From positions 1-64,000 of the forward strand of contig NZ_BBXA01000022.1 of the NCBI RefSeq assembly GCF_001014975.1: 64,000 nt of DNA, in the 5' to 3' direction. Source of the stretch: Novosphingobium sp. MD-1 (GTDB taxonomy: Bacteria > Pseudomonadota > Alphaproteobacteria > Sphingomonadales > Sphingomonadaceae). Every line of letters starts with the position of its first letter. Position 1 is the first letter of the stretch. Positions 1 through 8,077 of this stretch are shown here, piece by piece. The notes beneath the pieces were generated by a model. That model searched no databases, was not told the origin of the DNA, and saw only the letters and a program-made list of their open reading frames with translations. Position numbers and translations under genes: made by a program.

Positions 1-2
1 CT

Positions 3-398
3 CAATCGAACGTCGGGCGGATGAAGAAGGCGGGGGTGAAGGTCGCCATCGGCAATTTCTACGATGGCGAGCAGCCGCGCTATGCGCCGCAATATGCCGG
101 CAACCTCGTGGGCGTGGCGCGCGTGCCGGGCGCCACCGGGCTGACCTGGGGCGAGGCGCTGGCGGCGATCACCTCGGTCCCGGCCGAGATCATCGGGGAA
201 GGCGATCACTTCGGCAGCCTGAAGCCCGGCCGGGCGGCGGACGTGGTGGTGTGGGACGGCGATCCGCTGGAGGTTACGTCCGGCGTGGTCGCGGTTTACG
301 TGGACGGCGTGGCCCAATCGCTGGCCAATCACCAGACACGGCTGCGCGACCGCTATCGGCACCCGCAGGAAGGGAGCTTGCCCAAGGCCTATCAATAG
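3..398 (+). CDS. Amidohydrolase family protein, C-terminal part (5' end outside window)
   Basis: The reading frame is open from base 3, so the gene begins before the window; 131 codons are visible. The text '...SLKPGRAADVVVWDGDPLEV' followed by 'AVYVDGV' is the typical end of amidohydrolase-superfamily enzymes (imidazolonepropionase/dihydroorotase-like), where the chain returns to the small beta-sandwich domain. These are metal-dependent hydrolases of cyclic amides and similar substrates. The metal ligands are upstream and not visible, so substrate cannot be judged. The gene ends 37 bases before the next start on the same strand and may be co-transcribed with it. Confidence 0.8.
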   Translation, partial: QSNVGRMKKAGVKVAIGNFYDGEQPRYAPQYAGNLVGVARVPGATGLTWGEALAAITSVPAEIIGEGDHFGSLKPGRAADVVVWDGDPLEVTSGVVAVYVDGVAQSLANHQTRLRDRYRHPQEGSLPKAYQ

Positions 399-435
399 AC
401 GCGGCGGACCGCGCCGCGCGGGAGGGAGAACGAAC

Positions 436-1113
436 ATGGATGCTTCGGTCGTGATGCTCGTGGCGGCGTCGACAGCGTTTGTCGGCACCCATTTCCTCCT
501 GTCGCACCCCTTGCGCGCGCCGCTGGTCGAGGCGCTGGGGGAACGGGGCTTTGCCGGGGTCTATTCGCTGGTCGCCTTCGCCACGCTGGGCTGGGTGATC
601 GTGGCCTTTCGCGCCGCGACGCCGGGGCCGCTGCTGTGGAACGGATGGGCCGACGCGCCCTGGCTGGTGGCCAGCGTGCTGACCGTGCTGGCGATGGCGC
701 TGCTGCTGGCCTCGCTCATCGGCAACCCGGCCATGCCCGAGGCGTCGATGGCAGGCTTGGCGACCCGTGAGGCGCGCGGCGTGTTCCGCGTAACGCGCCA
801 TCCGATGATGATGGGCTTTGCCCTGTGGGCCGTGGCCCACGTGATCGTGGCGCCCAGCGCGCGGGTTATCGTGCTGGCGGGGGCGATCGCGGTGCTGGCG
901 CTGGTCGGCGCGCATATGCAGGATCGCAAGAAGCTGGCGCTGCACGCCGATGCCTGGCGCGCCTGGTGCGGCCGCACCGCGTACTGGCCGCATGTGGGGC
1001 GGCTGGCCGATCTGGGCTGGTTCTGGCTGGCGGGCCTTGCCGCGTGGATCGGGGTGACCTGGCTGCACCTGTGGCTGTCGGGCATTCCCGCCGGCCTGTG
1101 GCGCTGGTGGTAA
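436..1113 (+). CDS. NnrU-family integral membrane protein
   Basis: A 225-residue protein with about six hydrophobic segments and the NnrU-family arrangement: an early 'GTHFLLSHPLR' after the first helix and a central 'TRHPMMMGFALWAVAHV' segment. NnrU was named for a role near nitric oxide metabolism genes, but most homologues, including those in sphingomonads, have no proven function; no nor genes are near here. Inner-membrane location is inferred. A strong Shine-Dalgarno (GGAGGGAG) sits 8 bases before the ATG at 436. It ends 36 bases before the convergent sufA-like gene. Confidence 0.85.
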   Translation: MDASVVMLVAASTAFVGTHFLLSHPLRAPLVEALGERGFAGVYSLVAFATLGWVIVAFRAATPGPLLWNGWADAPWLVASVLTVLAMALLLASLIGNPAMPEASMAGLATREARGVFRVTRHPMMMGFALWAVAHVIVAPSARVIVLAGAIAVLALVGAHMQDRKKLALHADAWRAWCGRTAYWPHVGRLADLGWFWLAGLAAWIGVTWLHLWLSGIPAGLWRWW

Positions 1114-1149
1114 TGACCGGAACCGGCAGCACCGGCTCCGCGAAAAGGA

Positions 1150-1509
1150 TCAGATCGTGAAGCTCTCGCCGCAGCCGCACGTGCCCTTGGCATTGGGGTT
1201 CTGGAACACGAACCCCGCCTGGAAATCGTCTTCCACCCAGTCCATCGTGCTGCCGACGAGGTAGAGCACCGACGCGCCATCGATGAAGAAGGTGCCGCCG
1301 GGCGTTTCGATCCGTTCGTCGAAGCCGCTGGCCTCGTTCACGTAGTCCACCGAATAGGCAAGGCCGGAGCAGCCCCGGCGCGGGGTGGAGAGTTTCACCC
1401 CGATCGCGCCTTCGGGCGCCGCCTGCATCAGCGTGGCGATCCGCGCTTCGGCCGATGGCGTCAGCAGGACGGCGGCGGGCCGGGGGCGGGTGGTCGTGGT
1501 TGTCGTCAT
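1150..1509 (-). CDS. sufA: HesB/IscA-type iron-sulfur carrier, last gene of the suf operon
   Basis: This 119-residue protein is an A-type scaffold/carrier that passes Fe-S clusters to apoproteins. The three ligand cysteines of the family are present: Cys47 in 'RRGCSGLAY' and Cys111/Cys113 in 'TCGCGESF'. The first residues are a run of six threonines, an odd and probably disordered tail. Its ATG overlaps the stop of the GNAT gene in ATGA, which places it at the 3' end of the SUF operon. A second A-type carrier (erpA) is at 63557, so the two probably divide targets. SufA is preferred to IscA because of the operon. Confidence 0.92.
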   Translation of the reverse strand: MTTTTTTRPRPAAVLLTPSAEARIATLMQAAPEGAIGVKLSTPRRGCSGLAYSVDYVNEASGFDERIETPGGTFFIDGASVLYLVGSTMDWVEDDFQAGFVFQNPNAKGTCGCGESFTI

Positions 1510-2018
1510 GTCAGCCTCTTCTGCCAGAACAGGGCGTGTCCGGCCTGGGGATCGAGCGTGTAATCGCCATAGCCAAGCGCGGCATAGACCGCCTTGGCGC
1601 GTTCATTGCCGCTCAGCACTTCGAGCGTGACCTTGCACGCACCGATCGCGCGCGCCTCGTCCTCGATGGCGGCGAACATGGCGCGGGCGATGCCGTGGCC
1701 GCGATGGCCGGGCAGCACGACCATGTCGTGAATGTTGACCAGCGGGCGCGCCGCGAACGTGGAATAGCCGGTGAAGCAGTTGCTGAGACCCACCGGCTGG
1801 CCATCGATCCGCGCGATCAGCGAAAAGGCGCCGGGATGGCCAGCGAGGCCATCGACCAGCCGCGCCTTCGCGTCGTCGGCCAGCGGCGCGCCGCCGCCCA
1901 TCGGATCGCGGGCATAGGCATCGAGCAGCGTCACCACGGCAGCGGCGTCGGCCGCGTGGCCATAATCGGCGCGCGTCACCGTCAGGCTGGCTGCAAGCGT
2001 GGTCGCCGCCGTGGCCAT
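1506..2018 (-). CDS. GNAT-family N-acetyltransferase inside the suf operon
   Basis: A 170-residue GCN5-related acetyltransferase. The acetyl-CoA pyrophosphate loop is visible as 'VVLPGHRGHGIARAMF' (R-x-x-G-x-G/A type), followed by a typical C-terminal 'NERAKAVYAALGY'. Substrate unknown. The ATG at 2018 was chosen over longer versions because it overlaps the sufT stop (TGATG) and gives a normal GNAT length; longer frames only read sufT antisense-style sequence. The overlap with sufT and with sufA (ATGA at 1509) means it is translated as part of the SUF operon, although no Fe-S role is known for GNAT enzymes. Confidence 0.88.
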   Translation of the reverse strand: MATAATTLAASLTVTRADYGHAADAAAVVTLLDAYARDPMGGGAPLADDAKARLVDGLAGHPGAFSLIARIDGQPVGLSNCFTGYSTFAARPLVNIHDMVVLPGHRGHGIARAMFAAIEDEARAIGACKVTLEVLSGNERAKAVYAALGYGDYTLDPQAGHALFWQKRLT

Positions 2019-2509
2019 CACAGCATGCCCAGTTCGAGCTTGGCTTCGTCGCTCATCTTCTGCGGGTCCCAAGGCGGGTCCCAGACGAGGTTCACCTCGG
2101 CCTCGCGCACGCCCGGCACCGCGCCCACGCGCAGTTCGACTTCGCCCGGCATCGATTCGGCGACCGGGCAATGCGGGGTGGTCAGCGTCATGGTCACGGT
2201 GGCGTGGCCATCGGCGGTTACGTCCACGCCGTAGATAAGCCCCAAGTCATAGATGTTGACCGGGATTTCAGGGTCGAAGATCTCACGCAGCGCGTCGATC
2301 ACCGCTTCGTAGGTTTCGCCGCCCGGCTCGCCCGCGCTCACCCCCTGCGGCTTTTCCGCCAGGAAGCCTTCGAGATAGTCGCGCTTGCGCTCCAGCTTCT
2401 CGGCCGGCGTTTCAGGCGGTTCGGGAATGTCTTCCACGCGGGCGCGGCGCGGCGCGGCCACGTCTTCGACTTCTTCCACGGTGAACCTGGGTTCCTCACC
2501 GTTCGTCAT
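2018..2509 (-). CDS. sufT: SufT / MIP18-like (DUF59) Fe-S assembly protein
   Basis: A 163-residue protein with a DUF59/MIP18 core from about residue 65 on: 'DALREIFDPEIPVNIYDLGLIYG' type sequence, then 'TMTLTTPHCPVAESMPGEVE' carrying the conserved cysteine, then 'VNLVWDPPW'. Proteins of this kind (SufT, CIA2/MIP18) help maturation of Fe-S proteins. The first 60 residues are acidic and low in complexity. Its ATG overlaps the sufS stop (ATGA) and its stop overlaps the GNAT start. The position directly after sufS matches the usual alphaproteobacterial suf order. Confidence 0.93.
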   Translation of the reverse strand: MTNGEEPRFTVEEVEDVAAPRRARVEDIPEPPETPAEKLERKRDYLEGFLAEKPQGVSAGEPGGETYEAVIDALREIFDPEIPVNIYDLGLIYGVDVTADGHATVTMTLTTPHCPVAESMPGEVELRVGAVPGVREAEVNLVWDPPWDPQKMSDEAKLELGML

Positions 2510-3753
2510 CCGAAAATCCTCATCGTCCGTTCGATGCCGCGCACCAGCGCGGCGATATCGCTGTCATCGCTGTAGATGCCGAAGCTGGCGCGGGCCGTGG
2601 CGGGAACGCCAAGATGGTCCATCAGCGGCTGCGCGCAATGGTGCCCTGCGCGGATCGCCACGCCTTCCTCGTCGAGGATCGTACCAAGGTCGTGCGGGTG
2701 CACACCTTCCAGCGCGAAGCTGACGATGCCGGCGCTGTCCTCGGGGCCGAACAGGCGGACCGAATTGAGCCGCGAGAGTTCGCCACGCGCCCGCGCCACC
2801 AGCGCGGCTTCGTGGGCGTGGATCGCGTCCAGCCCGATGCCTTGCACGAAATCCACCGCCGCGCCGAAGCCGATCGCCTCGACGATCGCGGGCGTGCCCG
2901 CCTCGAAGCGTTGCGGCGCGGGGGCATAGGTCGTTTTCGCGAAGGTCACCCGGTCGATCATCGAGCCACCGCCCTGCCAGGGCGGCATGGCATCGAGGAT
3001 GTCGGCCCTGGCCCACAGCGCGCCGATGCCCGTCGGCCCATAGAGCTTGTGTGCCGAGCAGACGTAGAAATCGCAGCCGAGCGCCTTCACGTCCACGGCG
3101 AGGCGGGCGACGGCCTGGCAGCCATCGAGCAGGATCTTGGCACCGACGGCATGGGCCAGCTTCACCGCCTGTTCCACGGGAAGCATCGAACCGAGCACGT
3201 TGGACACATGCGCGAAAGCCACGAGCTTGTGCGCGGGGGTGAGGATGCGTTCGGCCGCTTCCAGATCGATGCGCCCGTCCGGCGTCAGCGGGCAGACGTC
3301 AATTTCCACGCCGGTCCGTTCGCGCAGCAATTGCCAGGGCACGATGTTGGAATGGTGCTCCAGCACCGAAAGCAGGATGCGGTCGCCGGCCTTCAGATTG
3401 GCCTGCCCCCAGGTCTGCGCGACCAGGTTGATCCCCTCGGTCGCGCCTCGCGTGAACACGATCTCGCCCTCGTCCCCGCCCAGCAGACCGGCGACCTTGC
3501 GCCGCGCGGCTTCGAACGCCAGCGTCATGTCGGCCGAACGGGTATAGACCCCGCGGTGGACGGTAGCGTAGTCCGCGCCCATCGCGTGCGTCACCGCGTC
3601 GATCACCTCTTGCGGCTTCTGCGCGGTGGCGGCGGTATCGAGATAGTGCCAGCGGCTGCCGTCGGGATTGCGCAGGCCGGGCCAGATGTCCCCCTCCCGC
3701 TTGCGGGAGGGGCCAGGGGTGGGCTGATCCTGGGTGAGTGCTGCCGTCGTCAC
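2506..3753 (-). CDS. sufS: Cysteine desulfurase SufS
   Basis: A 415-residue class V aminotransferase-fold PLP enzyme that removes sulfur from cysteine for cluster assembly. The PLP lysine is Lys236 in 'CSAHKLYGPTG', and the persulfide cysteine is Cys373 in 'RAGHHCAQPLM', the short-loop SufS type. Residues 10-21 (starting 'QPTPGPSRKREG') are an oddity: they are translated from a dispersed palindromic repeat (3691-3712) whose other copies are intergenic at 44252-44309. The real family homology begins near residue 22. Both ends overlap neighbours by ATGA (sufD at 3750, sufT at 2509). Confidence 0.96.
   Translation of the reverse strand: MTTAALTQDQPTPGPSRKREGDIWPGLRNPDGSRWHYLDTAATAQKPQEVIDAVTHAMGADYATVHRGVYTRSADMTLAFEAARRKVAGLLGGDEGEIVFTRGATEGINLVAQTWGQANLKAGDRILLSVLEHHSNIVPWQLLRERTGVEIDVCPLTPDGRIDLEAAERILTPAHKLVAFAHVSNVLGSMLPVEQAVKLAHAVGAKILLDGCQAVARLAVDVKALGCDFYVCSAHKLYGPTGIGALWARADILDAMPPWQGGGSMIDRVTFAKTTYAPAPQRFEAGTPAIVEAIGFGAAVDFVQGIGLDAIHAHEAALVARARGELSRLNSVRLFGPEDSAGIVSFALEGVHPHDLGTILDEEGVAIRAGHHCAQPLMDHLGVPATARASFGIYSDDSDIAALVRGIERTMRIFG
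3691..3722 (-). repeat. Dispersed palindromic repeat, copy 1, inside sufS coding sequence
   Basis: Bases 3691-3700 (CCCCTCCCGC) and 3703-3712 (GCGGGAGGGG) form a perfect 10-base inverted repeat with a 2-base loop. On the minus strand the palindrome is preceded by GCCCACCCC, the same flank seen before the intergenic copy at 44252. The element lies in frame near the sufS start and adds about a dozen residues, consistent with insertion of a REP-like element at a tolerant N-terminus. Confidence 0.85.
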
Positions 3754-4490
3754 AGCAGCCCCTCCAGCGCCTTGAGCGCGGCTTGCGTCAGCGCGTCCTC
3801 GTCGGCCGCGCCGACGAAGGCTTCGGCGATGAACGCCTGCAGCATCAGCTTCTTCGCGTCCGCCGGGGGAAGCCCGCGCGATTGCAGGTAGAACAGGCCC
3901 TGCGCGTCAAGCTCGCCCACCGCGCAGCCGTGCGCGCATTTCACGTCGTCGGCGAAGATTTCGAGTTCCGGGCGTGCGTTGGCGGTCGCCGTCCGGTCGA
4001 GCAGCATGGCGCGGACCGATTGCTCGGCATCGGTGCCAATCGCGCCGCGCGCCACGGCGACACGGCCGAGATAGGTGCCGGTGGCATGGCCGCCCAGCAC
4101 CGAACGCACGATCTGGCGGCTCTGCGCGTCGGGCTCGGCGTGTGTCACCTCGGTCACCACTTCAAGCGTCTGCGCGCCGCCGCCCAACTGCGCAGCGCCC
4201 AGCGTGAAGTCCGCGCCCTTGCCCAGCGTGACGGTCACGCCGATGCGGCCATAGGCAGCCCCGGCGTTGAGCAGGCGCAGGTCGAACACCGCGCCGTCTT
4301 CCAGTGTGATCGCGATCTCGCGCGCTTCCGGGCCGTTGCCGTCGGCGATGAGCGACAGGGCGGCGCTTTTCCCGGCGGGCACGCGGACGACTTGCACCGC
4401 CGCCGGCCACACCGTTTCCAGCGCGGCCAGATCGGCGTAGCGATAGCCCTCGTCCTTGCGGGTGGGCAGGGGCAGGGCAGCCGCGTTCAC
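3750..4490 (-). CDS. sufD: SufD, Fe-S scaffold subunit
   Basis: A 246-residue SufB/SufD-family protein with the right-handed beta-helix type of sequence and the conserved C-terminal end 'FADDVKCAHGCAVGELDAQG' through 'LYLQSRGLP' and a helical tail. It partners SufB and SufC in the SufBC2D scaffold. At 246 residues it is shorter than E. coli SufD (about 420), as is common for alphaproteobacterial SufD, which lack much of the N-terminal part. Overlaps both sufC (ATGA at 4490) and sufS (ATGA at 3753). Confidence 0.93.
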   Translation of the reverse strand: MNAAALPLPTRKDEGYRYADLAALETVWPAAVQVVRVPAGKSAALSLIADGNGPEAREIAITLEDGAVFDLRLLNAGAAYGRIGVTVTLGKGADFTLGAAQLGGGAQTLEVVTEVTHAEPDAQSRQIVRSVLGGHATGTYLGRVAVARGAIGTDAEQSVRAMLLDRTATANARPELEIFADDVKCAHGCAVGELDAQGLFYLQSRGLPPADAKKLMLQAFIAEAFVGAADEDALTQAALKALEGLL

Positions 4491-5230
4491 GCCGCCACCG
4501 CCTCGTAACCATGCTGTTCGAGTTCGAGCGCCAGTTCGGGGCCGCCCGACTTCACGATGCGGCCGCCGGCCAGCACGTGCACGAAGTCCGGCTTCACGTA
4601 ATCGAGCAGGCGCTGGTAATGCGTGATCAGCAGCACCGCCTTGTCCGGCTTGCGCATGATCGCGTTGATGCCTTCGCCGCAGATGCGCAGGGCATCGATG
4701 TCGAGGCCCGAATCGGTTTCGTCCAGAATCGCCAGCCGGGGATCGAGAATCCCCATCTGCACCATCTCGGCGCGCTTCTTCTCGCCGCCCGAAAAGCCGA
4801 CGTTCACCGGGCGCTTGAGCATGTCCATGTCCATGCGCAGCAGGCCGGCCTTTTCCTTGGCGAGCTTCAGGAATTCCCCGCCCGAAAGCGGCGCTTCGCC
4901 CCGGCCCTTGCGCTGCGCGTTCAGCGCCTCGCGCAGGAACTGGACGTTGGACACGCCGGGAATCTCGACCGGATACTGGAAGCCCAGGAACAGCCCGGCT
5001 GCCGCGCGCTCGTGCGGCTCCATGGCCAGCAGGTCGGCGCCTTCGAACGCGACCGAGCCGCCGGTGACCTCGTAGCCGGGTCGTCCGCCCAGCGTATAGG
5101 CCAGCGTGGACTTGCCCGCGCCGTTTGGCCCCATGATCGCGTGGATTTCGCCCGCGTTCACGGTCAGCGACAGGCCCTTGAGAATGGCCTTGCCGGCGAT
5201 TTCGTTGGAAAGGTTATCGATCTGGAGCAT
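4487..5230 (-). CDS. sufC: SufC, ABC-type ATPase of the SUF complex
   Basis: A 247-residue soluble ABC ATPase. Walker A is 'GPNGAGKS' at residues 34-41, the signature 'SGGE' at 147-150 is in the SufC-typical 'GFSGGEKKR', and Walker B with the SufC-specific 'LDETDSGLD' follows near 169-177. It powers the SufBC2D scaffold and is not a transporter. It starts 2 bases after the DUF559 stop and overlaps sufD. A Cys-free N-terminus and normal length make the start at 5230 secure. Confidence 0.97.
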   Translation of the reverse strand: MLQIDNLSNEIAGKAILKGLSLTVNAGEIHAIMGPNGAGKSTLAYTLGGRPGYEVTGGSVAFEGADLLAMEPHERAAAGLFLGFQYPVEIPGVSNVQFLREALNAQRKGRGEAPLSGGEFLKLAKEKAGLLRMDMDMLKRPVNVGFSGGEKKRAEMVQMGILDPRLAILDETDSGLDIDALRICGEGINAIMRKPDKAVLLITHYQRLLDYVKPDFVHVLAGGRIVKSGGPELALELEQHGYEAVAA

Positions 5231-5232
5231 GC

Positions 5233-5732
5233 TTATCTCTGGTATCCGCGCGCGGCGCCTTGCCGGTGACGGTTCTGGTTCGGGCGGGACGAGGCGCGCT
5301 GTTCGTGCCAGCGGGCCTTCATTTCGGCGAGCACGGCGCGGGCGGCCCCTTCGGGATCGGCCAGCACGTCGGCGGCGGGATAGCGGATCACCTTGATGCC
5401 CACTTCGCCCAGGCTGCGATCACGCCGGCGCTCGATCTCGGGCGGGTTCGTGCCTTCGTCGAGCGCGACCACCAGCTTGAGCGGCTGGCAGGCGAAATCG
5501 ACGATGGCCGATCCGATCACCGCATAGCGCTTGAAGCGGTACCGCCCGAGGTCGGCCTTGGCCAGCTCCGCCGCCAGCGCGGCCTGCGCCGGGGTGGGCG
5601 ACCGGCGCATCTCGCGCGCGGCATCATGCAGCGTATCGAGCCGCGATTCGGCGATGTTCCAGCCACGCCCCTTTTTCTGGAGCTTGGGCGCGTCGGCCCG
5701 CTCCTCCACCGGCTTGAGGGTAAGCGTCTTCT

Positions 5733-5736
<4 letters not shown>
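5233..5736 (-). CDS. DUF559 (very-short-patch-repair-like) protein between sufB and sufC
   Basis: A 167-residue protein with a DUF559 core from about residue 35: '[17 protein letters not shown]' is the typical 'N-R-xx-T-x-A-E' type start, followed by '[18 protein letters not shown]', 'LVVALDEG' and '[16 protein letters not shown]'. DUF559 belongs to the PD-(D/E)xK nuclease-like fold related to Vsr and type II nucleases; 'VDFAC...LVVALDEG' matches the D-x(n)-E-x-x region loosely, so activity is uncertain. No ATG exists in a sensible place; TTG at 5736 overlaps the sufB stop as TTGA, so translation is probably coupled to sufB. Its link to Fe-S assembly is unknown. Confidence 0.8.
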
Positions 5737-7225
<1,489 letters not shown>

Positions 7226-7229
<4 letters not shown>

Positions 7230-7657
7230 GCGGTAGCCTCCGCCGCGATCGGGCGGGCAAACTGGGTAAGGGGGACGGCGGACAGCGCGCCGCGCAGCGC
7301 CGCATCGACGACGGGCCAGTGCGGGCGGACGGTACAATCCTTCTCGAGCGAGCAGGTGCAGTCCTGGCGGACCGGCGTGCTGCACGGGGCCAGCGCGATC
7401 GGGCCTTCCACGGCCTCGATGATATCGGCCAGCGTGATCGCGGCTGCGGGGCGGGCCAGCTTCAGCCCGCCGCGCGCGCCGCGCACCGACTTCAGCAAGC
7501 CGGCGGCCGAAAGCTTGCTGACCAGCTTCTGCACGGTAGGGGCGGGCAGGCCGGTTTCCTCGGCCAGTTGCTGCGCGCTGATCCGCGCCCCGCCGCAATG
7601 GCGTGCGGCGGCGGTCATCGTGACCACGGCATAGTCCGCCATGCTGGAAAGACGCAT
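7226..7657 (-). CDS. Rrf2-family transcriptional regulator of the suf operon
   Basis: A 143-residue Rrf2/IscR-type repressor. The winged helix is residues 1-75 ('[25 protein letters not shown]' is the recognition helix region and '[11 protein letters not shown]' the wing). The cluster-binding loop has Cys92, Cys100, Cys102 and Cys108 followed by 'RPHW'. E. coli IscR uses C-x5-C-x5-C; here the spacing is C-x7-C-x-C-x5-C, the SUF-associated variant. It heads the operon and presumably senses Fe-S status to repress its own promoter at 7711-7739. Name SufR or IscR not assigned because the ligand set differs. Confidence 0.92.
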
Positions 7658-7684
7658 CGCCTGGGAGTCTCCGGGAACGCGGGC

Positions 7685-7694
7685 TGCAAATCAG
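7685..7694 (-). promoter_or_regulatory. Copy 1 of a 10-base repeat flanking the suf promoter
   Basis: CTGATTTGCA on the minus strand, identical to 7757-7766. This copy lies just downstream of the predicted -10 (7711-7716), in the early transcribed region, where a repressor would block transcription. The pair brackets the promoter 72 bases apart. Possible operator for the Rrf2 regulator or an iron regulator; inferred from position only. Confidence 0.4.
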
Positions 7695-7710
7695 ACCGAA
7701 TCGTTCCGGT

Positions 7711-7739
7711 TATCTAGGCGCGGCTCTCCACAAGCGCAA
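7711..7739 (-). promoter_or_regulatory. Predicted sigma-70-type promoter of the suf operon
   Basis: On the minus strand, TTGCGC (7739-7734) and TAGATA (7716-7711) are separated by exactly 17 bases. Transcription would begin near 7704, leaving a leader of about 47 bases before the regulator's ATG at 7657. It is the best promoter-like pair in front of the operon; the match is moderate and not proved. Confidence 0.5.
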
Positions 7740-7756
7740 GGCGCGGAGGTGGCGGT

Positions 7757-7766
7757 TGCAAATCAG
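7757..7766 (-). promoter_or_regulatory. Copy 2 of the 10-base repeat upstream of the suf promoter
   Basis: CTGATTTGCA on the minus strand, about 18 bases upstream of the predicted -35 (7739). Together with 7685-7694 it brackets the promoter. A chance 10-base repeat in this short interval is unlikely, though AT-rich words may recur in intergenic DNA. Confidence 0.4.
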
Positions 7767-7790
7767 TGCGGTGCGTGACCGGAAAAGAGC

Positions 7791-7829
7791 GAAAAAAAGG
7801 CGGCCGAACCCCGAAGGGCATCGGCCGCC
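7791..7829 (-). terminator. Intrinsic terminator on the minus strand with no gene upstream of it
   Basis: GGCGGCCGA (7799-7807) and TCGGCCGCC (7821-7829) are perfect 9-base complements around a 13-base loop. On the minus strand the hairpin is followed at once by seven T residues (A-run at 7792-7798). This is a textbook Rho-independent terminator for a minus-strand transcript, but the only DNA in front of it on that strand is the 130-230 bases before pyrD, which carry no minus-strand gene. It may end a small RNA. Confidence 0.75.
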
Positions 7830-7932
7830 GTAAAGTCGAGAACCCGATACATCACTGCACCGAGCCCTTCGGGTCGCGCGGTTTGTCTATGGGATTGGCC
7901 GAGTCGGTAATTGTACGGATTCGACAAAAACG

Positions 7933-7948
7933 GTTGCGGCGGCGCAAC
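7933..7948. repeat. Short inverted repeat upstream of pyrD
   Basis: GTTGCG (7933-7938) and CGCAAC (7943-7948) are perfect complements with a 4-base loop. On the minus strand it is followed by CG then TTTTT, so it could be a weak terminator, or an operator or RNA stem in the pyrD upstream region. Six base pairs alone is weak evidence. Confidence 0.35.
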
Positions 7949-7951
7949 AGG

Positions 7952-7980
7952 TTGAAAAAATGCCGTTAGTTATATGAAAT
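7952..7980 (+). promoter_or_regulatory. Possible pyrD promoter
   Basis: TTGAAA (7952-7957), a 17-base spacer and TGAAAT (7975-7980) give 5/6 and 4/6 matches to sigma-70 elements on the plus strand. Transcription would start near 7987, about 90 bases before the pyrD start. AT-rich context supports a promoter, but the -10 match is mediocre. Confidence 0.35.
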
Positions 7981-8077
7981 ATCGATGCACGATGGCAGCA
8001 ATCGCACTTGGCTTGGGACACCGCAGACGCAATAGGACGGAACTTCTTCCCCGATCCGGATGCGGACTTCCCGTTTC

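Larger units (their letters stand above)
7658..8077. other. 420-base intergenic region between suf regulator and pyrD
   Basis: This is the longest stretch without a recognisable protein gene. It is less GC-rich than its surroundings. It holds the suf promoter and its flanking repeats (7685-7766), a strong terminator-like hairpin reading on the minus strand (7791-7829), a GTTGCG/CGCAAC inverted repeat (7933-7948) and a likely pyrD promoter (7952-7980). An open frame at 7766-7969 has no family features and runs through the hairpin, so I do not regard it as a gene. Confidence 0.6.

Noticed and set aside
7766..7969. Open frame of 67 codons on the plus strand in the suf-pyrD gap
   Set aside because: It is rich in Arg and Lys, has no family features or Shine-Dalgarno, and runs across the terminator hairpin. 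It is better explained as chance in intergenic DNA.
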